Assembly (NCBI GenBank): GCA_037447655.1
Contig: JBBHKE010002609.1
Span: 365,582 to 429,581, forward strand
Length of the DNA: 64,000 bases
Source of the DNA: Zygnema cylindricum
Taxonomy: Eukaryota; Streptophyta; Zygnematophyceae; Zygnematales; Zygnemataceae
Direction: 5' to 3'
Shown: one piece after another, positions 43,926-55,319 of the stretch
How positions within the stretch are numbered: the stretch's first letter is position 1
Layout: the number at the start of each line of letters is the position of its first letter
The notes under the pieces: generated by a model
Databases searched by the model: none
What the model saw: the letters and a program-made list of their open reading frames with translations, nothing else
What the model was told of the DNA's origin: nothing
Program-made: the position numbers and the translations under genes

Positions 43926-44232
43926 GGAACACATATTCGCAAGTATCATTTTTTTTTCAAAATTTTCAAACGATTTCAAGCGACGAGGAAATTTACACTA
44001 TTCACTATATTTTGTCCGTTTGCGTTTAATACGACGAGGACAATTACACAATTTGTTTTGTTTTGTTCATTTCCGCCCGGTACGGATTTTTTTTTCCAAG
44101 GGTCTCAAGATTTCAATGCCATTTCACGTCGATCGGACAGGAGGGTCAAAGGCAAAACGCATCTCCTTCAACCATCAAAAGGCACAGACTGGAAAGCGGT
44201 ACGTCTACAATGTCACGGTAAGATATGCGACG

Positions 44233-44320
44233 TCAACGGGCATGATAAACGGGCATGATAAATGGGCATGATAAACGAGCATATTAAAAGGGCATGACAA
44301 ACGGGCATGATAAACGAGAC
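44233..44320 (+). repeat. 13-bp tandem array
   Basis: About six units of CGGGCATGATAAA with variants (TGGGCATGATAAA, CGAGCATATTAAAA, GGGCATGACAAA). Confidence 0.8.
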
Positions 44321-44910
44321 ACGGTCCATGCCCGAGTAACGGGCATTGATTTACTGCACCACGAATAATAATTAGAGTAAAGAAATAATTAGAGTAAAAA
44401 AAATGTAAAAAAATAGTTAGAGTTATTAACTCTATTTTGTGTAATCGTTTTTTTTTCAAAAGCAAATTTTACTCTAATTTACCAATAACTCTAATTTGGG
44501 TTTATTTCCGTACTGATTATCCGCGCTGATATATTTACTGTATATTAGGTAAACGTACAGAATCTGACAAAACGTACAGTTTCACGTCATTATGACATTT
44601 GCACTACGCGGTTTGTGAAAAGGCAATTACATGATAACGGCCTGTATTAAATCATTTTCTGTACTTTTTTGTTGATAAAGTACAATTTTGCACGGTCAGA
44701 CACCGACCGTACTCCACACTATTTAAAACGGCACTGTATTAGAGTTGTTAACGCTGATTCCAAAAATACCTTAAACAATGTATAGAATAATTTATAATTA
44801 TGTACTCTATTTAGGGTGATAGAGTCAAAATTTGGGGCGACGGAATTAGCGTGAATAACGCTAATTACGATTGGCGGTGTAGTGTCACAATAACTCGACG
44901 TTTACAACCG

Positions 44911-45106
44911 TCGCTGTGTTTGTAGACGTCACCAATTTTAGGAAGTTTCGAAATCGTCTTTAATCGTCACAAGTTGTACTTACGTCTACAACCGTCACAT
45001 TTTCAATGTCGCTGTGTTTGTAGACGTCACCAATTTTAGGAAGTTTCGAAATCGTCTTCAATCGTCACAAGTTGTACTTACGTCTACAACCGTCACATTT
45101 TCAATG
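44911..45106 (+). repeat. 98-bp tandem duplication
   Basis: TCGCTGTGTTTGTAGACGTC... at 44911 repeats at 45009 with almost no change. Each unit has GTAGACGTCACC and ACGTCTAC, an inverted pair with ACGT cores. Confidence 0.85.
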
Positions 45107-46562
45107 TTACGATTTCGTTCTTGGAAATGGGAACACTCTGAAAAGTAGGACGGAGAATCTTCGCTAAACTCCAAAGTTTCATTCCAATGTTTACATGGGC
45201 ACACTGCCTAGACCACTGTCAGTATCGTAGTTTATGGTTTTGGACTTTTGGGCCAGAAAAAGCCGCGACAAAATTAGTGTTATTAACTTAGTATCGATCG
45301 TTGTCAAATCAGATCCTATCTGCGCATTTTCAATTCATTATCGTCGAGGAGCGTGTCTTGACAGGTGTCATTGAACTACACCAAAGCATTCCGCTGTTCG
45401 AACTTCGCGCCACTATGATTTGTCCTGCACCGATGGCGTGGCACATGTTTGCGTGGTGACCCCGGCACAACCTTGACGCTTGTTCTTGGAGAGTTCCGGG
45501 CTCGTTTCCCTGAACTTTCACAAGGCATGAGAAAGACAAAAAAGATAGCGTCATGTGCCTTTTGTCCTAAATGTTGGTTGGCTCTCAGAAACTCCACGTC
45601 ATAGAGTGCGTAAAGTGACCCTGTACGAATGAAAAAGCAACCTGCAATTTGCTTGTATTACCGGTCTCAACTGTACGAGGAGGATCCACCTGCCTCATGG
45701 CCATCGGGACACGACGTGGCTCTTTTTGCGCCTGAAGCACGTTCCACTCTGCCACGTTTTACCAAAAGTCCAAAACCCTCTGTCTGTTGACCTGTTGCAT
45801 AGATCCACCGCTGAAAATCTCAAAACTTTCTGTAAACGCACGGGAAAATATATTTTTCTCTGCCCGAAACATCTGACTACGAAATCTCATGCGAACGTTA
45901 CAAGGCTGTGTCGCAGACTCGCAGTTAACAATTTGAAATTAATGTTTCATTAGTTGAATAATTTGAAATGTTAATTCGAAAGACAGTCTACGTGGATAAT
46001 TTTAATTCACCAGAACTCAAGATTGCTGCAAGAAAAAAGCGAATGCGTCTATATACTGCAGGACATCACTGTACGGCACCGTCAACTAAGGCAGTATTCG
46101 GTCAGAAGCAAAAGTTTCTCTCGCCTCTTGTAAAAATAATTTGTTTGCTGATGTTCCTTTTCGTCGTGCTGTTGCCGCGTGCTTGGAACTGTTTAACGCT
46201 AGCTGAAACCGACATGTACTCAGTTTTTCTAGCCGCCGCAGCAAATTTAAATAGTCCTATCAAATTGACAAATATAACTTGCAATCTATAAATTAATATC
46301 CCGGTCTAGCGATCGTCAGTACGTGATAGTTTAGCGGCTGTTCGAAGGGCGGACAGCTCCATTCAACCACGGTAACTTATTACTCCAGCAGAAGGTTTTC
46401 CTGCTTAAATTTGTACAAAACACTTGACTTATCTCAATAGTTAGCTTTATTTTTGGCAGTTTAGCCCAAGCTTAAGAAGAATCACATCAAGAGTTTATTG
46501 TGAAGCTGGACGATACGAGTGGTCGTGTTGGACAAGAGGAAGAAGAGGATAGGAGAAAGGAG

Positions 46563-49500
46563 ATGGAGAAGGATCCAGAGACTGGAGTCGCTTTGGTGAA
46601 AGAGAATGGCCATGACGCAATCAGTATTAAGGTGGCTGATGATGAAGTTATGAGAAGCACACGGAGAGATCATACGAAAGAAATTACCATTGAGGTATGA
46701 TTGCAGTTTACCAAAAAAAAGTGTTTCTAACGCTATTAGTGTTGATGTTCTTTTTGCCCTGCGTACTCATTTTTCTCCGTGCGCATTTGTCGGATTATTA
46801 ATCTGATGGCTGCGGTTACTTTTTCATTGGCGGTCTTAAAATGAAAATCACACACGTGTTCAGGGAGGGAAGTCAAGTTTTAAGGCGAAAAACAATTAAC
46901 GCTAGTAGAGATCCAGGTTGTAGTTGATTGACTGGGCAGTTAGGGTTCAGCTGCTGACATTTTAGTGGTTAGTGTTTCAGCTGTCAAAGATTCGTCTAGT
47001 ATGTATTATTGTTGCAAGATTGGTTGGGCTACTGTTTGGAAGTCGGTGGTATTCTTTGATACCAGTTTATATCAGTTTTTTTCTCTGCAGTTAGTGTTTT
47101 TCTTTTTTCTATGGTGCAGATGCACATGTTACCAATTCGGTTTTTGTGGTGGCTAACGATGAAATTTAACCGTCCTAAAATGTCAGCTACTAGTCTTTAT
47201 ATTTTAGTGTCAGTGGTCTGTTAATTCACTTGAAACAGTTTCAATTATGACATTTTAACAGTCATGGTAATCAACAGTAATAATTACAGGTGTCAGTTAT
47301 GTATCTTCTAGTTTTTTTTGTTACTCCGGCTATAGTTTTAATCTCGCGATTTTAGCTGTTGTGGTGTTAGTCATGTACTGTCAATCGTTGGAGAGAAAAG
47401 GGAGAGGAGTGTAGAGTGGAAGAGAAGCAGGTAGAACAAGTGGAGAATCGGGTGCCTGGGAGTAGAAAAGGTAGAGAGAGAAGTAGAGGGAAGGGGTGAG
47501 CAGGAAGGAAGGGGCGAGAGAGGGAAACATTCGTTCTGTTGTGTTCCTGAACAGCCCCAGATTGTTGGAGAGGTAGCAGGAGGTAGCAGGTCAAAGGGAT
47601 GCAGGGGCATCTCGAAAACTGTAATTTGTTTTTGACAAAATTTCAAACTGTTTGTTCATTTTTCTTATGCTGTTGGTTTCAGTTTCAAGACGTTTATTAT
47701 GAAGTGACGATCAAGGCTCCACAGGGAGGATGGTTTAATCCGCTAAAAACAATAAAGAAAAAGTCAATTACAAAAGAGATTCTTCGTGGGATTTCTGGTT
47801 CTGTACTTCCTTCCGAGTTCTTGGCTATTATGGGACCTTCAGGTTCCGGAAAAACAACTTTCTTAAGCATTCTTGGGGGTAGGATTCAACAAGCAAAAGG
47901 AGTGACTGGATCGATTTCTTATAATGATTTGAATTACAGCAAGGCTTTGAAACGGAAGTGAGTAATCATCTTACCAAGCTCTTTGACAGTGTTAAGGTCT
48001 TAAGACGCTACTTTCTTCCTGCCATATGGAAATTGAATTGAGATCTTTTTTTACATTCATTAATTTGGTGAGTTTGTCTGCTTTTTTCAATTGAAAGATG
48101 CTCTTTCATTCTTGTTAAGTGGAATTGGAGAGTATTTGAGGTGAAGCTTTTAGATTTCCTAGATGATTGACGGTTGAAAATTTCACGAAAGTAGGGGAAT
48201 TTTTTCTCAATCCAAATGAAGGGAGTAAGTAAAATTATTTTTCCCATGATCTGATTGTCAATGCTTTTTTTCGTTTCCACTTTTTTGTACGTTTTTTGTT
48301 TCATTACAGAATTGGTTTTGTCACTCAGGATGATACTTTTTTCCCTAACTTAACCGTTCGGGAAACTTTAATGTATGCGGCAATTCTTCGTCTTCCGAAA
48401 AGTTTAAGTCGGGCAGAAAAGATTAAGCGTGCAGATGACACAATCGTCGATCTTGGATTGGAAAGGTATTCATATATGTGTTTTTTGTTTTTTCCTTTTA
48501 TCTTACCGACAAGTTCCGGTTGCTTTCCCTGTTCTTTGTTTTTTCTGATGGAAGATATTCATTACTCTTTTTGGCTTCTTTTGTTCCTTGGCCTATATAC
48601 TCCAAGTTACATTAAAAGTGTCTGTCAAGTTTTCTCTCTCACCCGTTCAAGCTAATTTTTTATTTAAAGTTTTCAACCGATTGTTGTACTATCGCCTTTC
48701 AGTATTTCTTGTTTCTTTTCCTAACATCCTGTTTACCAACCGGGTATAAACAGGTGTAAAAATACAATTATCGGTGGACCCTTTTTGAGAGGTATATCTG
48801 GAGGAGAAAGAAAACGAGTCAGTATTGGCCATGAAATTCTTATTGACCCGTCCATATTATTTTTGGATGAACCGACCTCTGGATTGGATTCTACCACAGC
48901 TCTTAAAATTGTTCAGCTGCTGCAGAAGATTGCATTGGTGAGTAGTTCCTTTATGATGGCCTTTTACGTTTTTTTCATTTCCTCTCCCTCTCTCTCTCCC
49001 TCTCCTCCTCTCTCTTTCCCTCCCTCTCATTCTTAAGTTGACAATGATTGAGCTTTACTGCCATTGTTTGACATATGTGATGTCATTGCGTGTCATTAGC
49101 CACCATGAAACGTATCATAGGAACTTTTTACATTTCTATCATTTTCTCTCCCCCCTCAACCCCCCCCCCCATCTCTCTATCTCTCTCTCCTACCCCCTTC
49201 TCTCTCTCTCTCTCTGTCTCCCTCTCCTTTGTATAACAATCGGCGTATGTTAAATTAGTCCAGTGTCCTCTGCGATGTGATAAATGCCGAAATTGTTATT
49301 ACCATTTACTATGATAGGGTGTGACATCTGTCACAAGCCATTCTATGCAAACAATTCTTCATCTTTTCCTTTCAATACATTGTCAACTTCTCCTTTGCCT
49401 TTTAGTTTTCCTATTAGCTTCCTCACTTTGTCAAATTCTTTGCATATTTATCTAAATTTTGTTTGTTATTGGTTTGTTTGTTATTTTTTCCCTTCAGGCT

Positions 49501-52500
49501 GGTCGTACTGTTGTCACAACCATCCATCAGCCCTCGTCTCGAATTTTTTATTCTTTCGACAAGCTTTTACTTCTTTCTGAAGGGTATCCGATTTATTTTG
49601 GTAAATCGAAAGAGGCCATGCCTCATTTTGAAAGAGTAGGACTGTCTCCTATGTTGGCAATGAATCCGGCTGATTTTTTACTTGATTTATGTACGGGAAC
49701 GTCTTCTGATATATCCCTTCCAAATTCGTTAAAGAACGATATAAAGTTTACCGAAAAAAGTTTGACGGACCAGCAAGCAGGCATCCGTGCGGTAAGTCTC
49801 TCTGTCAACTTCGACTGTCTCATTTGAAATGTTTTTTTGTTCTTTGCTTCGTTTCTGTTCTTGTGTATCCTGTTTCAAACTTCTTTTCCCCTTTAAAAAA
49901 AAGAAGCAACGTGTACTGTATTCTTTGAATTTGTCCATTGTACCAATTGTCTCAATTGCTTGCATCTCTTTGTTTTGTTGCTCTATTCTGTTCTTTTCTC
50001 TTCTTTTACGCTCTTTTCTCTTATTCTCTTCCTTTTCCATCTCTCACCTTCTCTCTCTGCTCCTCCTCTATCCTCCCTGTCTTTCCTCCTCTGTACTCAG
50101 TTCTCCTCTCTTTCAGCTCCCTCTTTTCCTCTTTCAATTTCTCTCCCCTCTCTCTGCCTGCTCCTTTTTGTTCCGCCCTCTGACTCCTCTCCTTCTCTCT
50201 CTCTTTCTTCTCTTTCTCCAGTATCTTGTAGAAGCATATCAAAGAGATCTTGAACCCAGAATCAAATCGGATATCAAATCTTTGCCAGATGTGGACGAAA
50301 GTGCCAAAAAATCAATTTTGGAAAAACGGACGTGGAATGCCAATTGGTGGACTCAGTTTGAGGTCCTTTGGATTCGAGGATTGAAAGAAAGGAGACATGA
50401 GTACCTTTCTCCGTTGAGATTTTATCAAGTTTTTGCGATTTCTATAATTGTTGGACTTCTTTGGTGGGATTCGAAGAAGGATACGTACGCTAATTTAGTG
50501 GATCAGGTAAAGAATAACTTTGAAGTTTGAAGGAAGTGGTAATTTTCAGGAAAATAGAGAAACAGAAACATGTTAAAAACGAACATCAATGATGGTTAGA
50601 TTTGTTTGGTGGAATTCAAACAAAATGAAGCTTGAAAATTTAGTGGATCAGGTAAACAAAAAAAAAGGTGTAGAATTGACAATTGTAAAAGAAAACTAAA
50701 TGTGGCTTTTGAAGTTGAGAAAAAATCGACGTCGTCAGTGCCTAGAAAAAATGGATATGAAGATACTGATTAAAAAAGTAAATAAAAATAAAAAAAAGAC
50801 TCAAAACTGTAGAAGGTCGCACAGAAAGGAAATAGGTTCGCAAGAATACCAACAAGAATAGATATGAAGGATTTATAGGAGAATGGGATGAGAAAAAAGG
50901 GGGAAAAATGTTATGTGTTCAAAATCCTACGTAAATTTTAAGTTTTGGTCTTAATTGAAGGCGATGGTTTGTTCCTTGTTTTCTGTTTTTCTACATAGTT
51001 AGTTATTTTTGTAGTACTAACAATCTGGCATTTGTCACATGCAGACCGGATATCTATTTTTTACTTCAATTTTTTGGGGTTTTTTCCCTCTCATTACAGC
51101 TACCCCCATTCCATTCCATTCCATTTATTTATTCCATTCCATTCCATTCCATTTCTTCCTCCATTATTCATCCATTCCCTTTATTTTATTTCCTTCCTCT
51201 CCCTCTCCCTCTCTGTCTCCCTCTCTCTCTTCTGCCCTCTCTCCCTCTTCCTCTCCTCTCCCTCTCCTCCTCTCCTATCCATCTCCCGCTCCCTTTTCCA
51301 CAACCCCTCCCTCTCCACCTCCTTCTCCCTCTCTATCCCTATCCTCTCTCTCTCCCTATCCCTCTCCCTCTCCCTCCCTCTCCCCCATTCCCCCTCCCCT
51401 CTACCTGACGTCGTTCTTGTTTCTGTTTTTGTTCCCAGGAACGGGCTATGTTAGTAAAAGAACGATCTTCCGACATGTACCAACTGACGGCGTACTTTTT
51501 GAGTCGAACTCTTTCTGATATTCCCATGGAGTGGCTACTGCCAATCATCTACCTGCTCGTTTCCTATTGGATGGCGTCTCTGTGGGTGAACGCGGGAATC
51601 TTTTTTCTCACTCTCGGATCGGTGTTGCTTACCATCTCAGCGGCACAGGTGAGGGATGGGGAGGGGGAGAGGGTGTGGAGAAGACTCTTAAGATAATGAG
51701 TATTTAGACACTTTTCAGGTGGTATTTGTAGAAATTGAGCTAATTGTCTATATTTTATGAAATTGAAAAATCTCCAGGGGAGGGGGCAGGAGGTTATTCT
51801 TCTCATGCTGGGGAGAGGACAGAGGAGTTGGAAAAAGAGGAGGGAAAGTTGTTGCTTTTACTTTGGGTAGAGGGGCTGAGAGAGGGAAAATGAGCAGATG
51901 AGGTAGAGGGATGGATATCAGGGGAATTGCAAAAGGAGGTTGGTTTTTGCTACAGATCTACGTGATATAGTAGGTATTTTTGATGTGAAAATAGTTTGGT
52001 AAGACATTTTCTTCATAGTCTAAGTGAATCAAATTTTGTAACAAATCAGGTTACGAATTGCGTTACATGCTCTACTCAAGTTGGTTATAATTGTTGTTAC
52101 AAATTTGGTTTTGTGGGATATCTACAGGGATGTGGATTTTTGATTGGAGCATTAGTAATGGATGTGAAGAAGGGAACAACTATTGCCTCAGTTGTCCTTC
52201 TTACATTTATGTTATGTGGAGGGTACTATCTTCAGGTGAGAATTTTTTGGAAATTAGTCCGTGTCTCTATGTAATAATCTCTATCATAATATTTAACTGT
52301 TTCTAAGGTGTCTCCTCATAGTTTTCTACGCTTTGACAAAATGTGTTGTGAAGGTCACATGGGTGGATTTTATGTCAGTCTTTTTTTCTCCATACAACTA
52401 AGTAAATGTCATCTATTTTGCAGTTTGTGTGAAGGATGTTGGAAAAGTTTGTTAAGATCTCATATTCTGCCAGATTATGCTTGTAAATACTAGTTCGAAA

Positions 52501-52924
52501 TGATGGAGACTTTTAAGATAAGGCTGAATGAGGTCTTTTACCATCTGAAAATGTAATTTTATCGTATTTTATCACCAGTTTTCACAATAATCTTCACTGC
52601 AACCTGTTAATTTTTTTTTTTTGTCATGTTTTTGGTTTGTTTGTGTGTTTGCAGCATATTCCAACATGGATAAGTTGGGTGAAGTACATTTCCTTCACTT
52701 TCTACAGTTACCGCTTGGTCATTAGACTTCAATATCGGAAACATATGACCTATTATTGTGGCCCTCCAAATGATGTTCGAAGTGTGTCTTGTCCTATCCA
52801 AGGAGCTCTCAAAGGAATTACATTACATGAAGCTTGGGTCGATGCTTTAGCCCTTCTTGCGATGGTTCTAATCTATCGTACTCTCGCTTATTTCGCATTA
52901 CGAAATATGAAAACGAGGTTTTAA
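46563..52924 (+). CDS. ABCG: ABCG-type (white-brown complex) half-transporter, ten exons
   Basis: ATP-driven membrane half-transporter that must dimerise; substrate not predictable. Exons: 46563-46694, 47683-47957, 48310-48465, 48754-48937, 49498-49791, 50222-50506, 51045-about 51101, 51439-51648, 52128-52235, 52655-52924, about 656 residues (family 600-750). GT-AG borders keep frame except at the end of exon 7. The acidic N-terminus precedes FQDVYYEV, Walker [11 protein letters not shown]-loop FVTQDD, signature [12 protein letters not shown], Walker [13 protein letters not shown] and H-loop TIHQPSS, then the TM domain ([61 protein letters not shown]). An in-frame stop at 46473-46475 and the first ATG at 46563 set the start, unless an upstream exon exists. 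Motifs are closest to the plant ABCG9/14/21/25 group. After FFPLIT the expected FPQ before ERAML is missing and no GT donor is visible. Confidence 0.85.
48979..49232 (+). repeat. Polypyrimidine tracts in ABCG intron 4
   Basis: CTCTCCCTCTC-type runs at 48979-49032 and 49147-49230 within intron 4 (48938-49497). Confidence 0.8.
49980..50221 (+). repeat. Polypyrimidine tract in ABCG intron 5
   Basis: About 240 bp almost purely C and T, running up to the acceptor CTTTCTCCAG of exon 6. Confidence 0.85.
50598..50651 (+). pseudogene. Duplicated 3' end of ABCG exon 6 inside intron 6
   Basis: GTTTGGTGGAATTC...AATTTAGTGGATCAG followed by GTAAAC mirrors the end of exon 6 (CTTTGGTGGGATTC...AATTTAGTGGATCAG, then GTAAAG). 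The translation VWWNSNK...ENLVDQ parallels LWWDSKK...ANLVDQ. Confidence 0.7.
51102..51400 (+). repeat. CCATT repeats and polypyrimidine tract in ABCG intron 7
   Basis: Pentanucleotide CCATT repeats at 51106-51160, then about 220 bp of CTCTCC-type sequence. The tract begins where the end of exon 7 and its donor should be. Confidence 0.85.
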
Positions 52925-55069
52925 AGTACCATTGTTTTGCAACGATTATCATCTATATATCAAACTTTTGACTAATTTTTGATTGCCAGATATGATTTCC
53001 AAAATACCATGAGTAGGATTTTTATGCATTACTGCAGAAAATATTTAAGTTACTAATTTTTGCCACTGGTTGGAACTAGTGTGGAAAATAAATGTTTTTT
53101 ATGGCATTTTTTTAGCAGTCAACATGTTTTACATAAAATATAGATTTGGAATATTTGAAATTTTATGTTTCATCAGTTTTATGAGGGAGAATAGTGAAAG
53201 GTTCACGAGGTGTCTCCTTTTGTGTATAGTAGAGAAATTTTCAAATCTTTAAATATCTTGTCAAAGTACTAGGATTATTTTTGGAAGAAAAAGTTCCTTT
53301 TGAGGTGATGTCTACACATCTGTCGTACCTGACATATTTTATGAACTTTGGCATTATCTTTGTTTCTTATGCGATCACTTTGATATATTGACAAATATCG
53401 AAACTAAGTTTTGCTTTCACTTGTAGTTGTAGATATGGTGTTGGCAAAAATTATGTTTTGTTATCGTGACTTTTTATTATCGGTGAAAATGTTTCTGAAT
53501 GAGTCCTGTGATGTTTTTCACGATCATATTCTTGGAAGTATATTTTCTTCTTTAATCTTGTTGTATGTGTGGAAAATTGTGTTTTACAAATATGTGCTAC
53601 TTCGTTGGTTTACATTAATCCAAGTATCGTTATTAACGACTGTGTACACCGATATTAGTGTCAATTGTTTTTTTCAGCCTTTCTATTGTGGGACCTAAAA
53701 CCTGATTTTTTTTTGTGGCACTTGCCAGATTCGTGACCCGACTGTTGCAATTCAAAGGCTCTAACAGTAAATAGTCTCCAGTTGAAAAGGAGCGGGTATG
53801 GCTGTAATGCAAAGTCAATATTCTTACCTTACAAAAGGTAGTCTTCTATTGAAAAGCAGTACATGTGGTAGTAATGCAATGGTTCAATTCTTGCCTTAGA
53901 TAGTCAGTCTCCAGCTAAAAAGTAACATGAATGGCTGCAATGCAAGGGCTATATTCTTACCTTTCTAAAGTCAGCCTCCACTTGAAAATTGGACATGTGT
54001 ACATAGAGAGAAGCTGATATTTGGAAAAAAAACATGAATTATAACAGGAATATACCGTGTACTTTTCAGTTGTACCTTACTGCTATTCACTGATGCTTCC
54101 ATTACTGTGTCATTACTTTTAAGTATTTTAGTATCTCTCAGGTGTTGAAATTGCAAAAAAAAATGCTTTCAATGCCTGCGCATTTAATCAGGTGTCGTGA
54201 ATGGACAAGAAATCGGCAAACAAGTGAAATGTTTTTTAATAATGTTCAAAATTACCATCTAACAAAAGTTTTGACAAGCATTATCTAGCAGACAACATTT
54301 GAACTTTTATGTAGAATGCATATCATGCTTGGACTAGCATATTCATTTTAGAAGTAGTTTGTGGTTGCAGATATACAATCAAGTGTAAAATAATTTTAAG
54401 CGACATGGTGAATATTTTAGGGTTAATTTCCCTGAGGAAATGATTTAACCATTTGTACACTCTAGATTAGGAATTATTCTCACATTTCAAGTAGGTAGGT
54501 AGATAGGTAGGTGGTGTAGAAGGTTGATACATTCATATTTGAGTCCAACCTCCTATTTTAATCACCTCGCTGAATAAATAATGTGGTTTGCTAGATCTTT
54601 CATCAGTTTTATGATAATGTCGTTGGTTTGCAAAAACATATCATCGCATATTTCTAATCCAAAACAGAAATATTCGAAGTTCACAAAAATGTCACAGATA
54701 ATAATAATAACAACAATAATCATAACACAACAACAACAACTATTGTGATTAATATTACAGAAACATGGATTAACATGGATTACTTTCTTACAAAACATGT
54801 CATTTCCAATTTTTATTCTACTCGCTCCAGCTATGGCTGTACACAAAGATGCGAGTTTCGTCTTGTTATTTTTTTAACCCTAAAAACCCTGTGCCAAACA
54901 TTTAAACTCGTCCTAGATTAATGTTTGTGCCCGGATTCCTAAATGTCCATGGCAACATCTTCCCTCAAATGCAAAACCCTAAAAAACCAAAAAAAACCTA
55001 TTAATCGATTCAAAACCATGTAACTCATAAAACCTCCCAAAAAAACCGCAAAAGGACCATAAAAACCTC
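52925..55069. other. Intergenic, no gene recognised
   Basis: A/T-rich sequence downstream of ABCG, presumably with its 3' UTR at the left. It contains a minisatellite (53774-53999), an AGGTAGGTAGATAGG microsatellite near 54490, and AAT/AAC triplets near 54700-54740. No supported reading frame. Confidence 0.55.
53774..53999 (+). repeat. Degenerate minisatellite, about 67-bp unit
   Basis: Three and a half units, each starting AGTCTCCAGTTGAAAA (or variant), then ATGGCTGTAATGCAA and TATTCTTACCTT. Confidence 0.7.
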
Positions 55070-55306
55070 TTAGTCAGCCTTCGCTGACTTGGTTATTTTC
55101 ATCTCCATGACTGGTGGAGGAGTGTCAACTCCTCCTTGTACTTCAACGGTGATTTCGGAATTGTCCTGTTTCCACAGATTTTCGTCGAACACATTATCGC
55201 CTCCACCTCCTTCACTAAATATGACACTGGCACAAATAAGTATTACAACATTACAAGCCATAATCGCACAACAAAGTCCCTCGCCCCAACTTACGGCCAT
55301 TTCCAA
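55070..55306 (-). CDS. Possible small membrane protein, 78 residues
   Basis: Unrecognised. A minus-strand frame starts MEMAVSWGEGLCCAIMACN, has one hydrophobic stretch suited to a single membrane span (about residues 10-31: GLCCAIMACNVVILICASVIF), a Gly-rich turn and an acidic/polar tail ending KITKSAKAD. The upstream sequence has no other clear gene, and the ORF is short enough to be chance. The strong segregation of hydrophobic head and charged tail is the only coding argument. Confidence 0.3.
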   Translation of the reverse strand: MEMAVSWGEGLCCAIMACNVVILICASVIFSEGGGGDNVFDENLWKQDNSEITVEVQGGVDTPPPVMEMKITKSAKAD

Positions 55307-55319
55307 TGCTTTCCACTAA

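Larger units (their letters stand above)
42268..46562. other. Intergenic, no gene recognised
   Basis: A/T-rich with no homology-supported reading frame. It contains two diverged copies of a dispersed repeat (42905-43240 and 43655-43925), a hAT-MITE-like end near 43459, a 13-bp tandem array (44233-44320), AGAGTAAA/TTTACTCT inverted repeats (44365-44500) and a 98-bp tandem duplication (44911-45106). Promoter and 5' leader of the ABCG gene should lie in its last part, but no TATA box is obvious. Confidence 0.6.

Noticed and set aside
45968-46291. 107-codon plus-strand frame with a hydrophobic stretch (LVKIICLLMFLFVVLLP)
   Set aside because: No recognised family, A/T-rich composition like its non-coding surroundings, no splice or promoter support.
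49829-50220. Ser/Leu/Pro-rich frames in ABCG introns
   Set aside because: They are translations of CT microsatellites inside introns with good splice borders on both sides.
54878-54990. AAACCCT-like motifs suggesting interstitial telomere repeats
   Set aside because: Only isolated CCCTAAA units, not a tandem array.
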